A stretch of 64,000 nt of DNA, from contig JBBDJB010000041.1 in the NCBI GenBank assembly GCA_040880125.1, positions 1 through 64,000 of the forward strand. The letters are read 5' to 3'. Below, piece after piece: positions 25,379 through 31,838 of the stretch. This stretch comes from JBBDJB01 sp040880125. GTDB taxonomy: Bacteria > Planctomycetota > Planctomycetia > Pirellulales > JBBDJB01. How positions within the stretch are numbered: position 1 is the stretch's first letter; each line of letters begins with the position of its first letter. The translations under genes were made by a program, and so were the position numbers. Under the pieces are notes generated by a model, which saw nothing but the letters and a program-made list of their open reading frames with translations, was not told the origin of the DNA and made no database searches.

Positions 25379-25552
25379 ATGCACAATGAATCCACCGCGG
25401 TCGTACAGCGCGACGGACCATGGTTTGTCGCGTACTGTCCGGAGATTTCCGGGGCCAATGGTCAGGGCAAGACTCAGGAAGAGGCATTGGAGAGCCTTCG
25501 CGACGCGGTGGCTTTGCTCTTGGAAGACCGCCGGGCGGACGCAGACCGATAA
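25379..25552 (+). CDS. HicB-like antitoxin-family small protein (orphan)
   Basis: The 57-residue protein matches the core of the HicB fold: a strand pair around VVQRDGPWFVAYCPEI, the GQGKTQEEALESLRDAV helix, and a short acidic tail. HicB neutralises HicA, an mRNA-cleaving toxin. No HicA-like (double-stranded RNA-binding, GSH motif) gene lies on either side; the next gene is a thioredoxin-fold protein 44 bases downstream. There is no C-terminal DNA-binding domain. TTG starts at 25355 and 25376 are alternatives to the ATG at 25379. Confidence 0.72.
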   Translation: MHNESTAVVQRDGPWFVAYCPEISGANGQGKTQEEALESLRDAVALLLEDRRADADR

Positions 25553-25596
25553 CATCAGGTTCATCCGGCTGACCGCGACCAACTCGAATCAATCGA

Positions 25597-25995
25597 ATGA
25601 AATTCCATCGTCCGAATCCGCACTGGCGTCCGTCGACGCCCGAGGTGACCGACCATTCACTGGACGATCTTCTTGAGCAGTTGCCCGCGATTGCGATTCA
25701 CTTTTGGGCAACGTGGAACGGCGTCGACCCACCCATGGGGCGAAATATCGGTAAGATTGCGGATACCTTCGCAGGTCGCATTAGGTTCTATTCGTGCGAT
25801 GTTGATACGACACCCGGTAGCGAGTTGGGCGTACGCTTCGGTATCGTTTCTGTTCCGACACTCGCCGTATTCCGTCGCGGGCAAAAGCCGTGCTTGATAA
25901 TAGGTTTTAGGGAGCCTTGGAAACTCGCGGAAAGGCTCGATGAGATCCTGTCCAAAAAGTGTGTTCATCCTTGGTGGGCGTTTTGGCGCCGCTAA
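25597..25995 (+). CDS. Thioredoxin-fold protein lacking the CxxC active site
   Basis: The 132-residue protein shows a thioredoxin pattern: a strand AIAIHFWATW, a helix, a strand RIRFYSCDVD and the cis-proline region IVSVPTLAVFRRG. The active site WCxxC is replaced by W40-N-G-V-D, so both redox cysteines are missing and it cannot act as an oxidoreductase. It may be a chaperone-like or binding thioredoxin fold. The tail KKCVHPWWAFWRR is rich in tryptophan. Its codon use and A+T content look less biased than its neighbours, and it follows the HicB-like orphan, which hints at an acquired pair. Confidence 0.75.
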   Translation: MKFHRPNPHWRPSTPEVTDHSLDDLLEQLPAIAIHFWATWNGVDPPMGRNIGKIADTFAGRIRFYSCDVDTTPGSELGVRFGIVSVPTLAVFRRGQKPCLIIGFREPWKLAERLDEILSKKCVHPWWAFWRR

Positions 25996-26031
25996 CAAGT
26001 CTTTGCCGCACAATATGCAACGACCCATTCC

Positions 26032-26532
26032 ATGAACATCGACCGCGTCGCGGTGGCGGTTGTCGTTCTGATGATGGTGGCCAGCCTGGTTTGGCCCATC
26101 TATCCCAGCGAACAACTGCTCCAGCACATTCCGACGTTGCCCGCCCTGGTGGCGCTGGCGGTAATCATCGATCGCAAGGTGCTCAGCCGCCCGGCGTGGT
26201 GGGCGCTTCTGCTGTTTTTCATTCTGCACGTCATCGGCGCCCGCTATATCTACTCATTCGTGCCGTACGACGAGATCGCCCGGGACGTCTCCGGGCGCAC
26301 GATGGGATGGAGGCGGAACCACTACGACCGCTTCGTCCACTTGGCCTTCGGACTGCTGCTGGTGTTGCCGATCGCGGAGCTAGCCGCGCGGCACGGCCGC
26401 ATGCCGCACACCTGGACGGTCCTCTTCGCGGTCAGTGCGGTGTTGGCGCTAAGTGCGCTATATGAATCGTTCGAATGGGCGCTGGCCGTGTGGTTGTCGC
26501 CCGAATACGCCAAGAGCTACAATGGCCAGTAA
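26032..26532 (+). CDS. DUF2238 (YjdF) family membrane protein, truncated by an in-frame stop
   Basis: The visible 166 residues form a five-helix membrane protein of the DUF2238/YjdF family, with the signature VIGARYIYSFVPYD, the segment WRRNHYDRFVHLAFG and the catalytic-like YESFEWALAVW. Function of the family is unknown. The frame ends at TAA (26530-26532) right after YNGQ. Continuing past that codon, the same frame reads GDAWDAQKDMALAGLGALL for 31 more codons to a TGA at 26626-26628, which is the usual family C-terminus. A single CAA-to-TAA change would explain this, so the gene is probably truncated or a recent pseudogene. Confidence 0.85.
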   Translation: MNIDRVAVAVVVLMMVASLVWPIYPSEQLLQHIPTLPALVALAVIIDRKVLSRPAWWALLLFFILHVIGARYIYSFVPYDEIARDVSGRTMGWRRNHYDRFVHLAFGLLLVLPIAELAARHGRMPHTWTVLFAVSAVLALSALYESFEWALAVWLSPEYAKSYNGQ

Positions 26533-26628
26533 GGCGACGCGTGGGACGCGCAAAAGGACATGGCCCTGGCCGGGTTGGGCGCACTGCTTGCGGCCTGGCC
26601 GTGCGGTATTTTGCTTCGCCAAACTTGA
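26533..26628 (+). pseudogene. Detached C-terminal segment of the DUF2238 gene
   Basis: In frame with the preceding gene but behind its stop codon, these bases encode the family-typical GDAWDAQKDMALAG motif and the last hydrophobic helix before TGA. It has no start or ribosome site of its own. Confidence 0.75.
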
Positions 26629-26852
26629 AGATGGTGAGCGAAGCTAGTCGGCGCACACGCGCCTACCAACTACAACTGCCCAAACCGAGTCGCTTTGCAC
26701 ACGCGTCGATTCCGCTTCAGTCCAGTTTTTACCGATTGCTATTGCGATCGTCGCGGTGGTGTGCCGCCGGCACAATGATTTTCCCAGTCCCTCGCCCAAA
26801 GGGTAGGGCGATGTGTTTTATTCCGGCGCCACCTTAGCAGCCGACTCGCGGC
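26629..26852. other. Intergenic region, no gene recognised
   Basis: About 220 bases between the end of the DUF2238 remnant and the convergent aquaglyceroporin stop codon. No repeat or hairpin stands out; this part is somewhat richer in A+T than the genes. Confidence 0.4.
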
Positions 26853-27665
26853 TCAATCGGGCTGCTCGGCTGCCGTCGGATGATGCCGAGTGACCAGGGC
26901 ATCGTACACCACGGCGCCGACAACTCCGCCAATGAGTGGCCCCACGATCGGCACCCACCAGAAATAGTCGTTGGCTCGGAACACGTCGGTGCCCCATCCG
27001 GCGAACATCGTGAACACTCGCGGCCCGAAATCCCGCGCCGGGTTGATGGCGTAGCCGCAATTGAAACCGAAGGTTAGTCCCACCGCGGTGACGATCAGGC
27101 CGATCATCAACGGCGCCAGCCTCGGATCGGGCGCCAGGTTTCTCACGTCCGTCAGGGCGAAGATGCACAGCAAGAGGACCGCCGTGCCGACGATCTGGTC
27201 GACCAGCCCGCCGGGATACGTGCTGAGAAACTCCTGCGGGTAGGTGGCGAAGATGCCAGCCGTCTCGATCGCATGGCGTCCGGCCTCAGCGTACGCGGCA
27301 GGAAAGCCGTGGGCCACTTCAAAGGCGTGCAGGGCCTCAAAATACGTTCCGTACACTACCGCCGCGGCGGCGAACGCGGCCAGTGTCTGCACGATGATAT
27401 ACGGAACGACCTTCGCCCAGGGAAAGCCGCGGCACATCGCCAGGGCCACCGTCACCGCTGGGTTGAGATGTGCACCGGAGACGCCGCCGGCGACGTACAC
27501 GCCAAAGGTGACGCCCAGTCCCCACCCGATGTTGATCGAGAGGAAGCTACCCGCGGACTGCTCGCTGAGAAACACTTGCGCATTGACTGCCAGGCCAATG
27601 AGCATAAGCGTGAAAGTGCCAAGAAACTCGGCCGATATTTCGCGGGACGTGCCGTGCAGCTTCAT
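26853..27665 (-). CDS. Glycerol uptake facilitator / aquaglyceroporin (MIP family)
   Basis: The 270-residue protein is a six-helix major intrinsic protein. The two pore loops carry SGAHLNPAVT and GYAINPARDFGPR. The Asp after the second NPAR, and the longer loop between helices 3 and 4, mark the GlpF subgroup, which passes glycerol and other small polyols rather than only water. N-terminal REISAEFLGTFTLMLIG is the family start. No glycerol kinase gene is next to it. The gene is convergent with the DUF2238 gene. Confidence 0.93.
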   Translation of the reverse strand: MKLHGTSREISAEFLGTFTLMLIGLAVNAQVFLSEQSAGSFLSINIGWGLGVTFGVYVAGGVSGAHLNPAVTVALAMCRGFPWAKVVPYIIVQTLAAFAAAAVVYGTYFEALHAFEVAHGFPAAYAEAGRHAIETAGIFATYPQEFLSTYPGGLVDQIVGTAVLLLCIFALTDVRNLAPDPRLAPLMIGLIVTAVGLTFGFNCGYAINPARDFGPRVFTMFAGWGTDVFRANDYFWWVPIVGPLIGGVVGAVVYDALVTRHHPTAAEQPD

Positions 27666-27863
27666 GCGAGATTACTCTTGTGGTCCGACCCGGCCGGGCG
27701 AGGCCGCGCCACCGGTTGGCGGCGGCCGATATCTGCCGAGGGGGCCGAATCGTGCTGAACAAGATAGCCGATATTCCGGTGAATGTCAGCTACCTGCAGC
27801 GCGCCTCAAGTGAAACTGAATCTCGCCAAAAAGATAAGCGGCGAGGGATGGCAGCGCTTTCAC

Positions 27864-27941
27864 GAAAACGGGACAGGTACTTCGCGACACATCGGTTGAC
27901 GAGGCGCACCGCGTGCGGTTCAAAGCCAGTCCCATTTTCGC
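27864..27941. repeat. GGGACAGG/CCAGTCCC inverted repeat (family C)
   Basis: GAAAACGGGACAGG (27864-27877) and CCAGTCCCATTTTC (27927-27940) form an imperfect inverted pair around about 50 bases. A larger nested version lies at 34511-34713. Elements with these GGGAC cores resemble the palindromes moved by REP-associated transposases. Confidence 0.6.
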
Positions 27942-27963
27942 ACGCGCGCGGTCGCCGTTGTGC

Positions 27964-28626
27964 TTACTCGTCCTTTAGCAGGCGCTTGAGTTGCACGATT
28001 TGCGCGCGGACGTCTTCCATGCTGGGATTGAGCCGCAGGGCCCGGCGAAAGGAATCGAGTGCGGCCTGATGATGGCCGAGCTTCAAGTGGCATTGGCCGA
28101 GTCGGGCGGCGGCGAGAAACTGGTAGGGGTTGATCTCCAGCGCCTGGTGGCAGTCCTTAAGGGCCGCTTCGCAATTTGCCAGATGGAAGTGAGCCAGACC
28201 GCGCTGATACCAGGCTTCCGCGAGCCAGGGCGACTGATGCAGCAAGGCAGTGGCGCGATCGATCGCGTCCGGGTACTGCTTGGCGTTGTTCAAGCGGACG
28301 ACCGCCCGCAGGCATTGCCGCTGCGCCTGTCCGCCCACGCGGCACCAGACGTTGCGAATGCCCTGCTCGGCGAGCGTGCGGACACCGCGATCGCGATCAG
28401 TCAGCGCCATGCCGAGCACGGCATTGGATTCGTAGTCGCCCAGGTACCCGAGCGCCAGCACGGCGGCGCGGCGCGAGAGTCGGCGCCCCCACCCGGCGAG
28501 GCGTTCCAGCGTGGCGACGCTGTACTGTTCGGCGACTTTTTTAATGAACGCGGCCGAGTTTTGATCGACCAGGTACTGCTCGTAGAGATCAACAAGCAAT
28601 GGCTGTTGAGGAGAATTCTTGCTCAC
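27964..28626 (-). CDS. HEAT/TPR repeat protein
   Basis: The 220-residue soluble protein has an N-terminal HEAT-like part (SRRAAVLALGYLGD, then DRDRGVRTLAEQGIRNVW, about residues 45-95) followed by three to four tetratricopeptide repeats (about 110-215: YPDAIDRATALLHQSP, AEAWYQRGLAHFHLAN, AALKDCHQALEINPYQFLAA, AALDSFRRALRLNP). Such scaffolds mediate protein-protein contacts; no enzyme or signal sequence is seen. This HEAT-plus-TPR layout is common in planctomycete proteins of unknown role. It stands alone on its strand. Confidence 0.82.
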   Translation of the reverse strand: MSKNSPQQPLLVDLYEQYLVDQNSAAFIKKVAEQYSVATLERLAGWGRRLSRRAAVLALGYLGDYESNAVLGMALTDRDRGVRTLAEQGIRNVWCRVGGQAQRQCLRAVVRLNNAKQYPDAIDRATALLHQSPWLAEAWYQRGLAHFHLANCEAALKDCHQALEINPYQFLAAARLGQCHLKLGHHQAALDSFRRALRLNPSMEDVRAQIVQLKRLLKDE

Positions 28627-29058
28627 GTTGCAGGGCTCCCAAGCAAACGCCTACCGTCCGAAGTGGTCGATCAAAGTAGCTGGCGGCCCGATGCCCCCGC
28701 CAAAAAAGAGAACGCGCCCAGAAAAGAAGCAGGGCGAACATCCTACCTGGCCCTAACCTTGAGTGTAATCAGACGAGTTGATCTGGCCAAAGGAAAAACC
28801 GTCACGGGCGGCGGTTTTATCGTATCCGCGAGAACCGCGATCCTTCAAGATAGGGTTTAGGCTAACATGTCGTGCGCCGGGCGACGAGGGGGCGGCTCGA
28901 ACTTCGGCGGTTCCGGCTACTGTCGCGCTGCGAGCGATTCCGCTGCGGCGGCGCGAATTATGCTATGGCGCCACCCACTTTGGCACGCGATGAAACGCCG
29001 GCCGTACCGACTGTGAAATAGAGCCGTGGGCCCCGGTTTTTTCTTGACCAATATTGCG
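28627..29058. other. Divergent intergenic region, no gene recognised
   Basis: About 430 bases between the divergent HEAT/TPR gene and the STN-domain gene. The forward open frame that runs through part of it is a shadow of the opposite-strand gene. No RNA gene or repeat was recognised. Confidence 0.45.
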
Positions 29059-30213
29059 ATGAAACCAAAAGCTTGGTGTGCACAAGCCGTAGTGATCGCG
29101 GCGATGCTGGCGACGCTTTGGCATGCTTTCCCGTCGATTGCCGTGGCACAGAGGACCCAGTGGCTGACCGGCGAGGCCCTGCAGCGCCAACTCGCGCTGC
29201 CGGTGAGCATCGAGTGGGAAGGCCGTCCCCTGCGCGAGGGCTTGAGTCGGCTGGCCGATTCAATTGCGCCGCCTGCACGACTGGCGTACATGCTCGACCG
29301 CCGCGTTGATCCCAGCCGGCCTCTGAGCTTGAAAATCGCGCAGGTGCCGCTGCGGGAGGCGCTGGAGCAAGTCGCCGCCGCACTCGACCTAGAGGTGGCA
29401 ATGCTGGGCGCGCTGGTCTATATCGGCCCGCCGCCGGCGGCACGGCGATTGCGGACGCTGGCCGCCCTGCGAAAAGCCGAGGCAAATGAACTACCGCCTG
29501 CCTCGCGGCAGACAATGCTTGCGGAAACAGCCTGGAATATTGAGTTGCTCTCCGTACCGCGGGAGTTACTTAAGCAATCAGCGGAAAAAGCCGGCATAAT
29601 AGTTACGAACCTCGAGGCAATCCCGCACGATCTGTGGCCGGCGATAGCATTGCCGCCGCTGTCTCTCGTCGACCGCTGGACGCTGGTGCTCAACCAGTTC
29701 GATCTGACGTTTCGCATCGCGCCGGGGGGCGAACGAATCGCGCTGGGTGCGATCGAGCCTCCCGTGACGCTGGCGCGGCGATACCCGATGCGGCAGGGTG
29801 AAGCACAATTACGCAACGCAATTGAGGGCGCCGCGCCTAATGCGACCGTGGAACGTGCCTCTGGAGGATTGGTCGTGCGGGGACGCGTGGAGGACCACGA
29901 GCAGATCGCCGCGGCACTGGACGGCACGGTGGAATCTCCCAGGCCGAATTCCTCGACGCTGGAGACCCGGTACACGATGACTGTGCGCAATGAGTCGCTA
30001 GCCCGGGTGATGGAGAGCCTGAGGCAGCGATTAGAGGTGAACTTCGAGATTGATTCAGAAGCATTGCAAAGGGCCAACATCTCCACCGAACAGTTGGTGA
30101 AGCTGGAAGTTCGCCAGGTGACGCTCGACGAGCTACTGACCGCGCTATTCAAACCAGTTGGCCTGGCGTTTCGGCGTGACGGCCGGACTGTGCACGTTCA
30201 ACCGGCGAAGTAA
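29059..30213 (+). CDS. Exported protein with two STN-like (secretin/TonB N-terminal) domains
   Basis: The 384-residue product has a signal peptide (AVVIAAMLATLWHAF, cut near VAQ). A first STN-like domain is seen in PLREGLSRLADSI with LKIAQVPLREALEQVAAAL (about residues 50-120), and a second near the C-terminus in VKLEVRQVTLDELLTALFKPVGLAF (about 330-384). STN domains form the periplasmic entry of secretins and TonB receptors or sense signals for FecR-type regulators. No secretin pore or TonB barrel follows, so the protein is a stand-alone periplasmic module. A GTG at 29026 would add 11 residues. Confidence 0.75.
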   Translation: MKPKAWCAQAVVIAAMLATLWHAFPSIAVAQRTQWLTGEALQRQLALPVSIEWEGRPLREGLSRLADSIAPPARLAYMLDRRVDPSRPLSLKIAQVPLREALEQVAAALDLEVAMLGALVYIGPPPAARRLRTLAALRKAEANELPPASRQTMLAETAWNIELLSVPRELLKQSAEKAGIIVTNLEAIPHDLWPAIALPPLSLVDRWTLVLNQFDLTFRIAPGGERIALGAIEPPVTLARRYPMRQGEAQLRNAIEGAAPNATVERASGGLVVRGRVEDHEQIAAALDGTVESPRPNSSTLETRYTMTVRNESLARVMESLRQRLEVNFEIDSEALQRANISTEQLVKLEVRQVTLDELLTALFKPVGLAFRRDGRTVHVQPAK

Positions 30214-30443
30214 GCGTGTGCGGTTAGTTTATCAAATTGAGAGTGGAAGTGGCGGCAATGGCCGGCGACGTGGCACAGACGTGGACGCGCCAGCAGTAGC
30301 TCCTGGATGGCATAGTTTGTGCTGACGCGCGTATCGACGTTTTTTAATCGCGCATGACGTAAGCCATAAGATCTGGTCCACTGATGGCTCCGCGGGTGTG
30401 TGTTTATAATGGAGTGTGGCAACAGGTGGCGCTCGGCGGGTCT
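30214..30443. promoter_or_regulatory. Upstream region of the DUF1552 gene with a TATAAT box
   Basis: A perfect TATAAT lies at 30405-30410, about 97 bases before the DUF1552 start, but the sequence 17-18 bases upstream (TGATGG) is a poor -35. The transcript would begin near 30417 and carry the palindromic repeat at 30444-30469 in its leader. Confidence 0.4.
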
Positions 30444-30469
30444 GCACAGAGAGCAGTGTCTGTGCCACC
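30444..30469 (-). repeat. Palindromic repeat family A copy
   Basis: Read on the reverse strand it is GGTGGCACAGACACTGC followed by TCTCTGTGC, one substitution away from good arms. It lies 38 bases upstream of the DUF1552 start, between the TATAAT box and the gene. Confidence 0.7.
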
Positions 30470-30506
30470 GTAGAGAACTAACACGAACTGAATAGGTAAT
30501 CGCGGC

Positions 30507-31838
30507 ATGGGCGCAAGCAGAGTGAAGCCGCTTTCACGTCGGACGTTTTTGCGCGGCTTGGGCGTGAGCATGGCGCTGCCGATGCTTGATGCGATGGTGC
30601 CGGCGTTCGCACAGTCGGCCCAGGCAGCCGGACCGCAGCCGCGGATGGTGTTTCTGTACGTGCCTAATGGCGTCAATATCGCCAAATGGATGCCCGGCGG
30701 CGCAGGCGCGGCTTTCGAGCTCTCGCCGACGTTGAATGCCCTCGCGCGGCATCGCCGCAATTTGACCGTCCTTACCGGTCTGGGGCATCCTAACTCGCAG
30801 GGCGGGCACTCCGGCGCGGACACCTGGCTCACCGGCGCCGATCTGCACGGCGTGTCAGGCTACGACTATCGCAACAGCATTTCGGTCGATCAAATGGCGG
30901 CGGAAGCGGTAGGCCGGGAAACCCGCATCCCCTCCCTGGAACTCTCCAGCAGCGGCGGCACCGGCAAGCCAGGGCACTCGCACACGCTCTCCTTCAGCCG
31001 CGATGCGGTCCCGCTGCCGGCCGAGAGCCGCCCCCGTGCGGTCTTCCAGCGGCTGTTCGTCGACGATACCGGCGCATCGCGCCAGGCGCAAAAGCAGCGA
31101 TTTGCCGACGACCAAAGCATCCTCGACGCCGTACTCGGTCAGGCCAATTCGTTGCAACGCAAGCTCGGCCCGCGCGACAAGCAGAAGATGGACGAGTACA
31201 TGACCAGCGTGCGCGAGGTCGAACGGCGTGTTGAGCGGTTGGAGTCCTGGCTTGATGTACCCAAGCCGCAAGTCACTACCGACGGGCTTCAACTGGACGC
31301 CATGCCCGACAATCGTGGCGATCGCCAGACGTACTTCCGCACGATGCTCGACCTGATCGTGCTGGCGGTGCAAACCGATACAACGCGCGTGTGCACGTTT
31401 GAACTGGGGCGAGAAGCTGCCGGCGGAAACTACGATGAGCTGGGCCTGAAGGCGAATCATCACGAACTGTCGCACCACGGCGGCGATGCACAAATGCTCG
31501 ACGGCCTGTTCAAGATTGACTGCTTCTTGCTGGACCAACTCGGGTACTTCGCGGATCGGCTGCAAGCGGCACAGGAAGGCGATGCGACGATGCTCGACCG
31601 TACGATGGTGCTGTACGGAAGCGGCATGAACAGCGGCGAAGGCGGTGGCCATTCGCCCAAGAACATCCCCACGCTGATGCTCGGCGGGCACGCCCTCGGT
31701 CTGAAGCTGGGCCAGCACCTCCAGTTCACAGATGGCCGGGTGCCGATGTCCAACCTGTTTGTCTCCATGCTGCAAAGCATGAGCCTGCCGATCGATCGAT
31801 TCATGGACAGCACCGGCACGACGACGGGATTGATCTGA
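30507..31838 (+). CDS. DUF1552 family Tat-exported protein (partner of DUF1592 cytochrome)
   Basis: The 443-residue protein starts with a twin-arginine signal (LSRRTFLRGLGVSMALPML) and belongs to DUF1552, related in setting to DUF1501. Conserved pieces are RMVFLYVPNGVNIAKW, GLGHPNSQGGHSGADTWLTG, SISVDQMAAE and LGLKANHHELSHHGGD, with many histidines and aspartates that could bind metal. DUF1552 and DUF1592 genes form a conserved pair; the biochemical role is unknown. Its stop codon overlaps the ATG of the next gene, so the two are translationally coupled. Confidence 0.92.
   Translation: MGASRVKPLSRRTFLRGLGVSMALPMLDAMVPAFAQSAQAAGPQPRMVFLYVPNGVNIAKWMPGGAGAAFELSPTLNALARHRRNLTVLTGLGHPNSQGGHSGADTWLTGADLHGVSGYDYRNSISVDQMAAEAVGRETRIPSLELSSSGGTGKPGHSHTLSFSRDAVPLPAESRPRAVFQRLFVDDTGASRQAQKQRFADDQSILDAVLGQANSLQRKLGPRDKQKMDEYMTSVREVERRVERLESWLDVPKPQVTTDGLQLDAMPDNRGDRQTYFRTMLDLIVLAVQTDTTRVCTFELGREAAGGNYDELGLKANHHELSHHGGDAQMLDGLFKIDCFLLDQLGYFADRLQAAQEGDATMLDRTMVLYGSGMNSGEGGGHSPKNIPTLMLGGHALGLKLGQHLQFTDGRVPMSNLFVSMLQSMSLPIDRFMDSTGTTTGLI

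Noticed and set aside
26530..26532. Use of TAA as a sense codon (alternative code)
   Set aside because: TAA and the other stop codons end many clear genes in the window, so a point mutation or sequence error is the simpler explanation.
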